A DNA stretch of 64,000 nt from Lentisphaeraceae bacterium (GCA_004555175.1 SFJE01000004.1:9405-73404); one strand, 5' to 3'. Shown: positions 24,811 through 33,959, numbered from the stretch's first letter. A program made the numbers and translations. Notes: generated from the sequence alone by a model not told the origin.

Positions 24811-25464
24811 TTATTGACGCGCGAGGAGCGCGTCAAGATTTCCCACGCCCAGGCGCTCGCAGCCCATGGCCAGATAGGCTTCGGCATCGGCGCGGGTGCG
24901 GATGCCGCCGGAGGCCTTGACCTTGATCTTGCCCTTGGCGGCCTTGAGCATTGTCTGGACGGCCTCGGGGGTGGCGCCGTGGGCGGCGAAGCCGGTGGAG
25001 GTTTTGACGAAGGCGGCCCCGGCCTTGATGGCGCAGGCAACGCCCTTGCGGATTTCGGCGGGGGTGAGCAGGCAGGTTTCGAGGATGACCTTGACGGGGT
25101 GGGGCCAGACGGCGGTCACAACGGCGTGAATTTCGTCGGTGATGCCTTCGGTGTCGCCATCCTTGAGGGCGGAGACGTTGATGACCATGTCAATCTCCTC
25201 GGCGCCGTGGGCGATGGCGAGTTGGGCTTCCATCGCCTTGAGGGTGCCGAGGGTGTTGCCATGCGGGAAGCCAACTACGGCCGCGACGATGGTCTCGCTC
25301 TCGCGCAGGCATTCGGCGGCGAAGCGGACGTCGCAGCTCTTGACGCAGAGGCAGCCCACGCCGAGTTCGCGGCAGCGCTCGGCCGCTTCGTGGAGTTGCT
25401 CCATCGAGGCTTCGGGCTTGAGGATGGCGTAATCGAGGGTCTTGAGGAGGGCTTTATCGGTCAT
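24811..25464 (-). CDS. deoC: Deoxyribose-phosphate aldolase
   Basis: The 217 residues form a class I aldolase TIM barrel with all family motifs: LDYAILKPEAS, CVKSCDVRFAAE, VVGFPHGNT, EIDMVINVSALK, KVILETCLLT, the Schiff-base Lys in FVKTSTGF, and KASGGIRT. It converts 2-deoxyribose-5-phosphate to glyceraldehyde-3-phosphate and acetaldehyde in deoxynucleoside salvage. I chose the ATG at 25464; a TTG two codons upstream is possible. It lies 7 bases downstream of the mutarotase gene, forming a small sugar-metabolism operon. Confidence 0.95.
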   Translation of the reverse strand: MTDKALLKTLDYAILKPEASMEQLHEAAERCRELGVGCLCVKSCDVRFAAECLRESETIVAAVVGFPHGNTLGTLKAMEAQLAIAHGAEEIDMVINVSALKDGDTEGITDEIHAVVTAVWPHPVKVILETCLLTPAEIRKGVACAIKAGAAFVKTSTGFAAHGATPEAVQTMLKAAKGKIKVKASGGIRTRADAEAYLAMGCERLGVGNLDALLARQ

Positions 25465-25471
25465 CTTCAAC

Positions 25472-26341
25472 TCACTTCTTTTGGAGGCACTGGAAACGGC
25501 AGGTGAGGGTGTGGCTTTCGCCGGGGGCGAGGGTAATCTGGCCGCCGGTGTGGTGCGGGTTGGCCGGCTCCACGCAGACGAAGTGGCGCGGAGCTTCTAG
25601 GGGCAAATCGCCAAAGGCGTGGTCCAGCGGCGGGTGCCAGACCACGACGGCCGCCGCCTCATCGGCCGCCACCGCCACGGTGCGCTCAAGGATGGGGTCC
25701 TCCAGCGCGGCCAGGACGTCGGGCTGCGGGAAGACGGTGTCGATGCCCGTTTCGTCGGAGAAGGTGATGAGGCGATTGTCGATGCCCTGTAGCCGCGCTT
25801 GGCGGGCATCGCCCAGGCGCAGATAGGCGTGGAGCGCCTCGCCGAAGGTGAAGGGCACCTCGCCGCGGTTGCGGGTCTGCAGGTCGAGCGTCAGGCAGTC
25901 GCCCAGGGTGATGGTCAGGCGCAGTCGATAGGGGAAGGGGAAGGCTGGGTCGGTGGCCTCGGCATCGGTCAGCTCCAAGGTCAGCGCGGTTTCGTTGGCG
26001 CTATACTCGCTCTCGACCGGGTGCCAGAGGGCGCGGCGGGCGAAGCCGTGGGCGGGCGAACCGGGCGGGTAGCCCGCCGGCGCGGCGCCAAACCACGGCC
26101 AGCAGATGGGAATGCCGCCGCGGATGGCCTTCCCGGCCGAGAAGTCTGCCAGGGGGCTCAGGTAGAGCGCGTCGCGGTGCCCGAGGGGGCGGTAGGAGAG
26201 CACCTGGCCGCCGTGGAGGGCTACTTCGCAGACGGCCTTCGGGGCCACCAAGGCAACAATCGCGCCCTCGCCGGGACCCTCCCGGAAGGCGATCCGCCCG
26301 GCTGCACCAAAGCGGCGATTGAGATCTAGAATATCGTTCAT
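25472..26341 (-). CDS. D-hexose-6-phosphate mutarotase (YeaD family)
   Basis: The product has 289 residues with the aldose-1-epimerase-like beta sandwich of the YeaD family. The motifs GGQVLSYRP, RGGIPICWPWFG, the His in PAHGFAR, FTFGEALHAYLRL and the catalytic Glu in FVCVEPANPHH are all visible. It interconverts alpha and beta anomers of glucose-6-phosphate and similar sugars in the cytoplasm. AAAGGA precedes the ATG. It is co-transcribed with deoC. Confidence 0.9.
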   Translation of the reverse strand: MNDILDLNRRFGAAGRIAFREGPGEGAIVALVAPKAVCEVALHGGQVLSYRPLGHRDALYLSPLADFSAGKAIRGGIPICWPWFGAAPAGYPPGSPAHGFARRALWHPVESEYSANETALTLELTDAEATDPAFPFPYRLRLTITLGDCLTLDLQTRNRGEVPFTFGEALHAYLRLGDARQARLQGIDNRLITFSDETGIDTVFPQPDVLAALEDPILERTVAVAADEAAAVVVWHPPLDHAFGDLPLEAPRHFVCVEPANPHHTGGQITLAPGESHTLTCRFQCLQKK

Positions 26342-26364
26342 CGGGAGTCCTTTGGGGAGTGAAT

Positions 26365-26507
26365 AGCTGACAGCGGACAGCGGACAGTTACCAGCGCTGG
26401 CGCTCGAGGAGGAAGCCCCGTCTGAGCCGTGAAAACATTCTCATTGGGCCATCAACCTTTCCGTCGCGTTAGCGGCTGTCATCTGTCATCTGTTATCTGT
26501 CATCTCT
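26365..26507. repeat. Inverted-repeat element of GCGGACAG units with conserved core (copy 4)
   Basis: Left arm AGCTGACAGCGGACAGCGGACAG with right arm GGCTGTCATCTGTCATCTG... . The centre shares three blocks with the element at 16780: CAGCGCTGGCGCTCGA, CCCGTCTGAGCCGTGA and CCGTCGCGTTAGCGGCTGTC. No gene is present. Confidence 0.75.
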
Positions 26508-26759
26508 TCAATACAGCTTCTCAAAGGCGCCTTTGTCGACGCGTTTGAGTTTGTGGAAGCCGGCGGACTTGGCGCGGTCGTCGAGTTTGGATTTGCTGCG
26601 GCCGAGGGCGGGGGCGGAGATGAGTTTGACGATAGGTGCACCGCACTCGGGGCAGGCGGTGAGCGGGGGCTCATCGAGCCGGCGCATGGCCTCGAAGCCC
26701 GCGCGGCAGACTGGGCAGGCGTGCGCGGGGTCCTGGGCCTGATAGTCATACATCGGCAT
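26508..26759 (-). CDS. FmdB-family zinc-ribbon protein
   Basis: The 83 residues begin MPMYDYQAQ and have two Cys pairs (CPVCRAGFEAM and CPECGAPIVKLISAP), the single zinc ribbon of FmdB/CxxC-CxxC-SSSS putative regulatory proteins. The rest is basic and helical. The family has no firm biochemical role; transcriptional regulation has been suggested. It starts 6 bases after the speA stop and is probably co-transcribed, with GAGGT at the end of speA acting as its ribosome site. Confidence 0.85.
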   Translation of the reverse strand: MPMYDYQAQDPAHACPVCRAGFEAMRRLDEPPLTACPECGAPIVKLISAPALGRSKSKLDDRAKSAGFHKLKRVDKGAFEKLY

Positions 26760-26765
26760 AGGGCG

Positions 26766-28700
26766 TTAGACCTCGAAGTAGGTATAGCCGCGCAGGCCGT
26801 TGGCGTAGGCGGCGAGGATGCGCCGGCGTTCGACGGGGGTGATGCGCTTGGCCTTCATCGCGCTATCAGTCAGCCGGCGGAAGCGGGAGACGAGCTCGGA
26901 CGTGTTGTATTCCACATAGGAGAGGACCTCCTCGACGGTGTCGCCCTCCACCTCATCGGTGAACTCAATGTCGCCATCTTCGTCCAGGCGGATGGAGACG
27001 ATGTTGGTGTCGCCAAAGAGGTTATGGAGGTCGCCCAAGGTCTCCTGATAGGCGCCAACGAGGAAGGCGCCGAGGATGTACTCTTCGCCCTCGCGGAGCT
27101 CGTGGAGGGGGAGGGCGTGCTTGACGTCGTGCAGGTCGATGAACTTATCAATCTGCCCATCGCAATCGCAGGTGATGTCGGAGAGGTGCGCGCTGCGGGT
27201 TGGCTTTTCGCAGAGGCGGTGGATGGGCATAATCGGGAAGAGCTGGTCGATGGCCCACGCGTCGGGCAGGGATTGGAAGACCGAGAAGTTGCAGTAGTAA
27301 ATGTCGGCCATCGCCTCGTCCAGCCCCAGGAGGTCTTCAGGCACATACTTGAGCTTGGGCACCTCGGCGCGGATGCGGGTGAGGATCGACCAGAAGAGGC
27401 GGTCGGCAGCCGCGTGCTGGCGCAGGGTGATGAGGCCTTGCTTGAAGGCCTTTTGCACCTCTTCGCGGTAGTAGAGCGCGTCGTTGAAGTATTCGGGAAG
27501 GTTTTTGGTGCGCAGGTTCTTGGCCACATCGAGCAGGTTGACGATGCACTCGGGGGCGTTTGGTTCGGCCAGGATCGGGTCGATGGCCGTCTCGTTGACC
27601 TCAAAGGTCGCCGTGCCTAGGACGTCCATCAGCAGCACCGAGTAGTAGCCAATGAGCGCGCGGCCTGATTCGCTGATAATGGTGGGGTGGGGGACGTTGG
27701 CGTGGTCGCAGGCGAGCATAATGCCCTCGACCACGTCGGCGCAATATTCGGAGATGTCGTAGTTCGCCGAGGATTCGAAGTTGGTGTGGCTGCCATCGTA
27801 GTCAATGGCCAGGCCCCCGCCAATATCAAAGATGCCCATCGGCGCGCCCTCTTTCACCAGCCCCACATAGAAGCGCGAGGCCTCCTTAATCGTATCGCGG
27901 ATTTCGCGGATGTTGGGCACCTGCGAGCCGAGGTGATAGTGGAGCATCTCCAGGCAGTCGAGCCGCCCGGCCGCCTTGAGCTTGTCCACCGCTAGAATCA
28001 ACTGGCTCGCGGTCAATCCAAAAACCGAGCGATCCCCCCCGCTCTCGCTCCACTTGCCGCCCACCTTACTGCTAAGCTTGACGCGCACGCCAATGCGCGG
28101 CTTGACCTTCAGCTCATCGGCCACCGCCAGCACAATGTCCAGCTCCTCGAGCGATTCGAGCACTAGCATCGTCTGCAAGCCCATCTTGAGCGAGGAGAGC
28201 GCCAGGCGCGCAAACTCTTCATCCTTATAGCCATTGCAGACAATGTAGGCCTCCGGATCGTGCATATACGCCAGCGCCGCAATGAGTTCGGCCTTCGACC
28301 CGGCCTCCAGTCCGTGGTGGTAGGCCCGGCCAAAGGTGACCACATCCTGCACCGCCTGCTGTTGCTGGTTGACCTTGATGGGGTAGACGCCCCGATAGAC
28401 GCCGCGATACTTGTAATCGGCAATCGCCTTGCCAAAGGCTTCGTTGATGACCTTGATGCGAGAAGCAAGAATGTCGCTAAAGCGCAGGAGCACCGGCAGG
28501 CTCATCCCCCGTTCATAGAGTTCGGTCACAATCCGCTCAATCGGCACATCCACCGGCTTGCCGCTCTTCTGCAGCCGAACCGTCACCTTGCCCTCCGGCG
28601 ACACGCTAAAATAACCGTGCCCCCAAGCATCCACACCATACAGCTCGGCACTCTTGACTGCATTCCAGCCATTCAAAGCATCCGTCACGCCTTTTGCCAT
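26766..28700 (-). CDS. speA: Biosynthetic arginine decarboxylase
   Basis: A 644-residue protein of the fold-III PLP decarboxylase family: RGVYPIKVNQQQQAVQ carries the PLP Lys, followed by HHGLEAGSKAELIAAL, GLTASQLILAV, LHYHLGSQV, FDIGGGLAIDYDGS and ISESGRALIG. The C-terminal half has CDCDGQIDKFIDL and LVGAYQETLGDLHNLFGDTN, which are SpeA hallmarks. It makes agmatine from arginine, the first step of one putrescine route. GGAG precedes the ATG at 28700. Together with the carboxynorspermidine synthase at 32759 it points to polyamine synthesis via carboxyspermidine. Confidence 0.95.
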   Translation of the reverse strand: MAKGVTDALNGWNAVKSAELYGVDAWGHGYFSVSPEGKVTVRLQKSGKPVDVPIERIVTELYERGMSLPVLLRFSDILASRIKVINEAFGKAIADYKYRGVYRGVYPIKVNQQQQAVQDVVTFGRAYHHGLEAGSKAELIAALAYMHDPEAYIVCNGYKDEEFARLALSSLKMGLQTMLVLESLEELDIVLAVADELKVKPRIGVRVKLSSKVGGKWSESGGDRSVFGLTASQLILAVDKLKAAGRLDCLEMLHYHLGSQVPNIREIRDTIKEASRFYVGLVKEGAPMGIFDIGGGLAIDYDGSHTNFESSANYDISEYCADVVEGIMLACDHANVPHPTIISESGRALIGYYSVLLMDVLGTATFEVNETAIDPILAEPNAPECIVNLLDVAKNLRTKNLPEYFNDALYYREEVQKAFKQGLITLRQHAAADRLFWSILTRIRAEVPKLKYVPEDLLGLDEAMADIYYCNFSVFQSLPDAWAIDQLFPIMPIHRLCEKPTRSAHLSDITCDCDGQIDKFIDLHDVKHALPLHELREGEEYILGAFLVGAYQETLGDLHNLFGDTNIVSIRLDEDGDIEFTDEVEGDTVEEVLSYVEYNTSELVSRFRRLTDSAMKAKRITPVERRRILAAYANGLRGYTYFEV

Positions 28701-28750
28701 GCTCACTCTCCGTTCTCTGCAATTCACCCCCGCACGGGGACTTGCACCAA

Positions 28751-28756
28751 AGTATA
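28751..28756 (-). promoter_or_regulatory. Extended -10 of speA promoter
   Basis: The minus strand reads TGTGC-TATACT, an extended -10. No convincing -35 was seen. The start codon is about 50 bases downstream. Confidence 0.6.
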
Positions 28757-28805
28757 GCACACTCTGTTGTCTGTCGCTGAGAGAGAAGAGGACGGATGAC
28801 GGAAG

Positions 28806-28884
28806 ATCCGGAAGCTCCGGAAAGCCCGGAAGCTCCGGAAAATCCGGGAAATCCCGGAAAGCCCGGAAAACCCGGGAAAGCCCG
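28806..28884. repeat. CCGGAA tandem repeat
   Basis: About eight to nine degenerate 9-10 base units of the form TCCGGAAGC / CCCGGAAAG fill the spacer between divergent speA and the C10 peptidase gene. A short related run (TCCGGGAATCTCCGG) occurs at about 57688-57719. Confidence 0.8.
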
Positions 28885-28948
28885 GCGCCTCCACCCGCTG
28901 CCCCAAGCCTCTCCGTTGCGGCACGTGCGCTGTCCGCGCGCTTTTTGC

Positions 28949-28954
28949 TACGCT
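28949..28954 (+). promoter_or_regulatory. Possible -10 of C10 peptidase gene
   Basis: TTTTTGC-TACGCT resembles the extended -10 used elsewhere in the window (TGC-TAnaCT). It lies 36 bases before the ATG at 28990. No clear -35 was seen. Confidence 0.35.
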
Positions 28955-28989
28955 GTGTCCACTTGAAATCTTGCACGGAAGGGTGAGAC

Positions 28990-31194
28990 ATGCAGAACAG
29001 ATGGTTTGGATTGGCGCTTGCCGGCACGCTTTGGGTGCTGCCGGGACGCTTGGGTGCGCGCGCGGTGACGGCAGATGAGGCTGTTGCGGCGGCTACAACG
29101 TGGAGTGCGCGCAATGCGCATTTGGTCGAGGCCGCGGCCTCGGGCAGCGTGGGTGCGCCCGAGGCGGTCACCAACGAGGCCGGGCGGGTGCTCTTCTATC
29201 TGGTTCCGGCGGCGAATGGCACGCAGACACTCGCGGTTTCGGGTGAGACGCGTCTGGAGCCGATCTTGGCGGTCTTTTCGGGCGCGGGGACAGCGGGGGG
29301 CGCGGCGATGGTCGACATCCTACGCGCCGATGCGGCTGGGCGCTTGGCGGCGTTGGAGGTGGAATCAACACCGTTGCTCAAGACGGCTGTGGCTACCGAG
29401 GCCCTCTCGCCCGAGGAGCAACGTTGGGCGACACTCTTGGGGCCGAGCGCAACCAACGGTCCGACGCTTAAGGCGGCCTTTTACGCCTTGCCGAGCCAGA
29501 CGGCCATTCACTTGAAGGGATGGGCGCGCGAGCAGTTGACGCACTGGAATCAAGGGAACACGAACAACTATCTGAAGGAGACGAAGGGCTACCTCTACAA
29601 CTACTACACGCCGAGCCATTATCCGTGTGGGTGCGTGGCGACGGCGGGTGCGGCGGTGTTGGAGTTCTTCCAGGTCTCTGGCGGCCCTACGGGAATTAAG
29701 AAGTTGTGCAAGTATAACTACAATGACGCTTATTACACCACGTTGGGCGGCACCTACGATTGGTCCATCTTGCCCCAGTGGGTCTTGGGCCAGACAACGC
29801 TGGATGAGGCGCAGCGCGAACTCCTCGGGCGTGTCACCTTTGATTTGGGCGTTCTTCTGGGGATGGAATACACCTCGGCGGCCTCCGCCTCGACGACGGG
29901 CGACTTGGCGTCGATCTTCCGAACCTACTACGGTCTGGGCTCGGCGCGCGCGGCAGGGAATATGGAGGACAAAGATTTCGAGCCGCTCATCTACGCGCAG
30001 TTGTGGTTGGGGCGGCCGGTGATCCTCTCCATCTCGGGGTCTGCCGGCGGGCACGCGGTGGTGGCAACGGGCTACGGCGAGGATGCCAACTCGGTCCCCT
30101 ACACGCACATCTCGATGGGGTACGGACGGGACGGGAATGGGTGGTGCGCGCTGCCGACGATTAAGAGCTTTACCACCGTCAAGGGCGTGGTGACGATGAT
30201 TGGCTCAGCCGAGGAGCCGACGGTGCCAATCTATGGTCGCGTGAAGACGGCCGCCGGTGCGCCAGCAGCCTTTGTGCCGGTGGAGGCCTGTGGCCGCCTG
30301 ACCTGCACCTCTATTCTGGGCACCTTTGCCCTGGGCGTGCGGGCCGATGAACTCCCGAAGCATTACACCTCCCTAACTGTAAAGGTGGCCGGAGAGGACT
30401 ATCAGGTCCTTTGTGGCGACCTGCGTGAGGTGGCCGATAGCGGCGCCTATACCTTGGCCGCCAATTTGCCGGCGAAGCTGGAGGTTACGCTTCCAGCCTC
30501 GGTCACCCCTTTAACGGTCAGTTCTCTACCGGCGGGGGCGAAGAAAACGGCCACGAACTCGGGCAAGCCCCTCGTAATGCTCTCGGGGCCGTGCACTTCG
30601 GCAGCCTTTTGCGAGATGCAGAAAGCGCTTTTTGAGCAGGCCAAGCAGGTGAATAGCCAGGTGGTGCTCTGCCTGAGTAATGCGGGCGCGGGCTATGCAT
30701 GGTTTGATGATGACGAGGCCACCTTGCGCCTCTACGACCCGCGCCTCTTTAACGCCACCGAGGACTTTGAGGTCAATCAGCTGGCTCAACTAGCCGCTAG
30801 CGCGACGATGAAGGATGTGGCCGACCTGATTACAGGTGCGCAGGTAGTCACAGGGCAGAGTTGCTCGGCCTATGTGCCCTATGCGTGGTTCCGGCAGCAC
30901 TTTGGCGCGCACCCCGAGAGCGCCACTGCCGCGAAGACCTTGGCCGATGCCGATAGCGATGGCGATGGCTTTACGAATGCGCAAGAGTATGTTTTGGGGA
31001 CCGACCCCACCGACCGCGAGAGCCGCTTCCGCTTTGGCCCCTTTCGCAGTCAGGCCGATGGATCGCTTAGGCCCGAGTACGAACAGGTCACCGGGCGCAA
31101 ATACACCCTGCAAGGCAAAGCCGCGCTCACCGACGCTTGGGGCGAGCCCGATGCCGATAGTCGCTTCTTCCGCGTACAGATTGCGCTACCATAA
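28990..31194 (+). CDS. Secreted C10 (streptopain-like) cysteine peptidase
   Basis: The protein is 734 residues long. The signal peptide reads LALAGTLWVLPGRLGARA. A propeptide-like region spans to about 175. The peptidase domain has the Cys motif YPCGCVATAGAAVLEFF (likely nucleophile Cys215) and the His motif SAGGHAVVATGYGED (His355), followed by ISMGYGRDGNGWC. Residues about 430-500 look like a carboxypeptidase-regulatory-like beta domain. A Ca-binding DADSDGDGFTNAQEY loop and the ending RFFRVQIALP follow; similar short C-termini occur on other exported proteins here. AAGGGTGAG precedes the ATG. It probably digests proteins outside the cell or in the periplasm. Confidence 0.88.
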   Translation: MQNRWFGLALAGTLWVLPGRLGARAVTADEAVAAATTWSARNAHLVEAAASGSVGAPEAVTNEAGRVLFYLVPAANGTQTLAVSGETRLEPILAVFSGAGTAGGAAMVDILRADAAGRLAALEVESTPLLKTAVATEALSPEEQRWATLLGPSATNGPTLKAAFYALPSQTAIHLKGWAREQLTHWNQGNTNNYLKETKGYLYNYYTPSHYPCGCVATAGAAVLEFFQVSGGPTGIKKLCKYNYNDAYYTTLGGTYDWSILPQWVLGQTTLDEAQRELLGRVTFDLGVLLGMEYTSAASASTTGDLASIFRTYYGLGSARAAGNMEDKDFEPLIYAQLWLGRPVILSISGSAGGHAVVATGYGEDANSVPYTHISMGYGRDGNGWCALPTIKSFTTVKGVVTMIGSAEEPTVPIYGRVKTAAGAPAAFVPVEACGRLTCTSILGTFALGVRADELPKHYTSLTVKVAGEDYQVLCGDLREVADSGAYTLAANLPAKLEVTLPASVTPLTVSSLPAGAKKTATNSGKPLVMLSGPCTSAAFCEMQKALFEQAKQVNSQVVLCLSNAGAGYAWFDDDEATLRLYDPRLFNATEDFEVNQLAQLAASATMKDVADLITGAQVVTGQSCSAYVPYAWFRQHFGAHPESATAAKTLADADSDGDGFTNAQEYVLGTDPTDRESRFRFGPFRSQADGSLRPEYEQVTGRKYTLQGKAALTDAWGEPDADSRFFRVQIALP

Positions 31195-31197
31195 ACA

Positions 31198-31220
31198 AGG
31201 GGCTCGCTGTGCGAGCCCCT
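31198..31220. terminator. Bidirectional terminator hairpin
   Basis: AGGGGCTCGC and GCGAGCCCCT pair perfectly over 10 bp with a TGT loop. It lies 3 bases after the peptidase stop and between two convergent genes. Confidence 0.8.
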
Positions 31221-31255
31221 ATCGTCGTCGGGGACAGGTGTGTGCGCTGTGAGTC

Positions 31256-32629
31256 TTACAGGTCGCCCACGTCCACTTCGATGTCGTCCTGCGTCATCGA
31301 TTTGCTCTGCTTGCCGCAGGTGTTCATCACGGGGACGGACTTTGGGGCGAAGGCGTAGTGGCCGCCCTGGGTGTTGGAGGCGTCGGCAATCTCCTCGAGG
31401 CGCTGGCGCTCGGTGAAGGTTAGGCGCGTGGTGCAGAAGGGCGGGAAGAGGGGAACGCCATTGGGGGTCTTGGCATACGTTTCGCCCTGCTTTTCCAAGA
31501 GGAGGATGCCGCCGGTGCGGCCGCCGTCGCCACCGTCACCGCCATTGTCGCCGATGAGGATTTCGATGGGGACGCTCTGATCGGCGCGCAGGGTGAACCA
31601 ATCGCCGTAGGTGAGCGGGGTGTTCTCGTAGCCGGCGAGCTTGTGGGCGCCGGTAACGGCGGGGTCCTTGAGCGTCCAGCCGCTCTTGATGGCGGTTTCG
31701 GCGCCGGCCTTGGCGTTGCGGGTATCCCAGGCGAACTCGAAGACGGTCTTGCCATTGACGCGCACGACCATCACATCATCGTAGAGCCCGGCCAGGCGGT
31801 AGGTGCCGGAGGCCTCGGGCTGGAGTTGCCCGCGGTAGACCGCCGCCCAGGGCGAGCCCTTCTTGACTTGTTTATCGACCTTGAAGGTCTCCGGGCCAAT
31901 GGCGGATTTGACGCGCGGGAGGACGAGGTGGGAGAGGTAGACGCGCTGGGGCACCACGAAGAAGGGCGCGAAGGAGTCCTTAGTAAAGCCGGTGGTGGTG
32001 ATGTGGTTGATGTCCTTGAAGAACTGACCAGCGCGGTTCTTGGCGAGCTCGGGGCGCGGCTGCCCCTGCGCGTTGCGCGAGAGGTCGATGAACATTCCCA
32101 CCATATCGCCGGCCAGACGAGTTCCGCCGCCGATGCCGCCGCCGCCCGATCCGCGTGTGGGAATGCCCACCATCTTAACGACCGAGGCGGTCAACTGCAC
32201 CGGGGGCGTGGCGGAAATCGGCTCCTGGGTCACCTCTCCGATGGCCGGGGAGGGAACGTCGGTGACAAATTCGTCGATAATGTCGGTCTCCACATCAAGC
32301 TCTTCCGGGGGCGGGGGCTCAACCTCGTCGAGCTGTTCGGCCTGCGTCGGTTCAATCACCTCGACCTCGACCGCCGGCGGGGGCACGCGCTTGCCGCCAA
32401 TGGAGACCGAGCACATAATCGCGCAGACGAGTAGGGGGAAGGTGATGCCTAGCAGCGGCGCCCATTGGCGCTGCAACTCCTTCATCGCCTCCTTGTGGGC
32501 CAGGCTCTCGCGCGGCTGGGCCAGCCCGCGGAACATATCGGCCAAGCGGCGGAAGTAGCCGCGCTCCTCCTGTTCAAAGAGCTTAAGGACCTCATCCTGT
32601 TGGGGCACCGAAGTGGTTGTTTCGTCCAT
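31256..32629 (-). CDS. TonB-like anchored protein with PA14-like periplasmic domain
   Basis: The protein has 457 residues. A cytoplasmic helical start (1-60) is followed by a single transmembrane helix (PLLGITFPLLVCAIMCSVSI). The adjoining segment is Pro/Glu/Val-rich (PPPAVEVEVIEPTQAEQLDE) like the periplasmic spacer of TonB. A Gly-rich hinge (RGSGGGGIGGGTRL) leads to a domain resembling PA14 (YLAGLYDDVMVVRVNGKTV, NGGDGGDGGRTGGILLLEK). AAGGAGG is 5 bases before the ATG at 32629, which decides the start. Its role is unknown; a cell-envelope sensor or transducer is possible. Confidence 0.75.
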   Translation of the reverse strand: MDETTTSVPQQDEVLKLFEQEERGYFRRLADMFRGLAQPRESLAHKEAMKELQRQWAPLLGITFPLLVCAIMCSVSIGGKRVPPPAVEVEVIEPTQAEQLDEVEPPPPEELDVETDIIDEFVTDVPSPAIGEVTQEPISATPPVQLTASVVKMVGIPTRGSGGGGIGGGTRLAGDMVGMFIDLSRNAQGQPRPELAKNRAGQFFKDINHITTTGFTKDSFAPFFVVPQRVYLSHLVLPRVKSAIGPETFKVDKQVKKGSPWAAVYRGQLQPEASGTYRLAGLYDDVMVVRVNGKTVFEFAWDTRNAKAGAETAIKSGWTLKDPAVTGAHKLAGYENTPLTYGDWFTLRADQSVPIEILIGDNGGDGGDGGRTGGILLLEKQGETYAKTPNGVPLFPPFCTTRLTFTERQRLEEIADASNTQGGHYAFAPKSVPVMNTCGKQSKSMTQDDIEVDVGDL

Positions 32630-32657
32630 ACTAACCTCCTTATTAGAGTTCGCTAAT

Positions 32658-32686
32658 AGGATAGCGCAGATGGCAAAGGAATGCAA
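32658..32686 (-). promoter_or_regulatory. Candidate sigma-70 promoter for TonB/PA14-like gene
   Basis: The minus strand has TTGCAT (32681-32686), a 17-base spacer and TATCCT (32658-32663). It lies 29 bases upstream of the start codon. Confidence 0.45.
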
Positions 32687-32707
32687 GCGCCGCCTCTGGC
32701 ATTGTGC

Positions 32708-32713
32708 TACAAT
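32708..32713 (+). promoter_or_regulatory. Extended -10 before polyamine synthase operon
   Basis: TTGTGC-TACAAT is a good extended -10, 46 bases before the ATG at 32759. The -35 region is poor. Confidence 0.6.
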
Positions 32714-32758
32714 GGGGCCATCTTCCCGATGTGTTGGATTTGCAGAAAGGACAGAGCC

Positions 32759-33958
32759 ATGCGGGTTTTGATGATTGGTGCCGGCGGCGTCGGCAGTGTG
32801 GTGGCGCATAAGTTGGCGCAGGTGCCGGAGGTCTTCTCCGAGATCCTGCTCGCTTCGCGGACGAAGGCGCGCGTGGATGTGTTGGCTGCGGAGTTGGGGC
32901 GGCCGGTGCAGACGGCGCAGGTGGATGCGGATAATGTGCCCGAGCTGGTGGCGCTTATCCGTAGCTTCAAGCCGGATTTGGTGATGAATATTGCCTTGCC
33001 CTATCAGGATTTGCACATTATGGATGCCTGTTTGGAGGCGGGGTGCGACTATTTGGACACGGCGAACTACGAGCCGTTGGACACGGCGAAGTTCGAGTAC
33101 AAGTGGCAGTGGGCCTATCAGGAGCGCTTCAAGGAAGCCGGGCGGATGGCGCTCTTGGGCAGCGGCTTCGATCCGGGGGTCTCGTCGGTCTTCTGCACCT
33201 ATATTCAGAAGCACTACATTCCGCAGATTCGCGAGATTGACATTATCGACTGCAACGCGGGCAACAATGGTCACCCCTTTGCGACGAACTTCAATCCGGA
33301 GATTAATATCCGCGAAGTGTCGGCCAAGGGGCGCTATTGGGAGCAGGGCAAGGGCTTTGTGGAGACCGAGCCGCTCTCGGTCAAGCAGCCCTTCGAGATG
33401 CCCGAGGGGTTGGGCACGCTCAACACCTATCTGATGTACCACGAGGAGCTTGAGAGTTTGGCCAAGTTCATCCCCGGCCTCCAGCGCGCGCGCTTCTGGA
33501 TGAGCTTCTCGGATAACTACCTCAAGCACCTGGAGGTGCTCAAGAATGTGGGTATGACGCGGATCGACCCGGTGATGTACCAGGGCCGCGAGATTGTCCC
33601 CATTCAGTTCCTCAAAGCGCTCTTGCCCGACCCGGCCACCCTCGGTCCGGTCACCAAGGGCAAGACCTGCATCGGCTGCCAGGTGCGCGGGTTGGACTTC
33701 GAGGGCAAGCCCAAGACGGTCTACATCTACAACATCTGCGACCACCAGGCGTGCTACAAGGAGGTCAAGTCCCAGGCCATCAGCTACACCACCGGCGTGC
33801 CGGCAATGATTGGCGCGAAGATGATGCTCACCGGCAAGTGGCGCGGCACGGGCGTCTTCAACATGGAACAGTTCGACCCCGATCCCTTTATGGAGGACCT
33901 CGGCAAGTACGGTCTGCCCTGGAAGGTGATTGAGGGAGAAGTCTTCCATCGAGCGTAA
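32759..33958 (+). CDS. Carboxynorspermidine/carboxyspermidine synthase (saccharopine dehydrogenase family)
   Basis: The 399-residue sequence begins with a Rossmann motif (RVLMIGAGGVGSVVAHKLA) and has LVMNIALPYQDLHIMDACLEAG and GSGFDPGVSSVFCTYIQKHY, all typical of the LYS9-like enzyme that reductively joins a diamine to aspartate semialdehyde using NADPH. The C-terminal half has GKTCIGCQVRGLDFEGKPKT and YNICDHQACYKEVKSQAISY. With speA in the window this fits spermidine synthesis without S-adenosylmethionine. The decarboxylase (nspC-like) is not in the window. It heads a run of four overlapping or abutting genes. Confidence 0.9.
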   Translation: MRVLMIGAGGVGSVVAHKLAQVPEVFSEILLASRTKARVDVLAAELGRPVQTAQVDADNVPELVALIRSFKPDLVMNIALPYQDLHIMDACLEAGCDYLDTANYEPLDTAKFEYKWQWAYQERFKEAGRMALLGSGFDPGVSSVFCTYIQKHYIPQIREIDIIDCNAGNNGHPFATNFNPEINIREVSAKGRYWEQGKGFVETEPLSVKQPFEMPEGLGTLNTYLMYHEELESLAKFIPGLQRARFWMSFSDNYLKHLEVLKNVGMTRIDPVMYQGREIVPIQFLKALLPDPATLGPVTKGKTCIGCQVRGLDFEGKPKTVYIYNICDHQACYKEVKSQAISYTTGVPAMIGAKMMLTGKWRGTGVFNMEQFDPDPFMEDLGKYGLPWKVIEGEVFHRA

Positions 33959-33959
33959 G

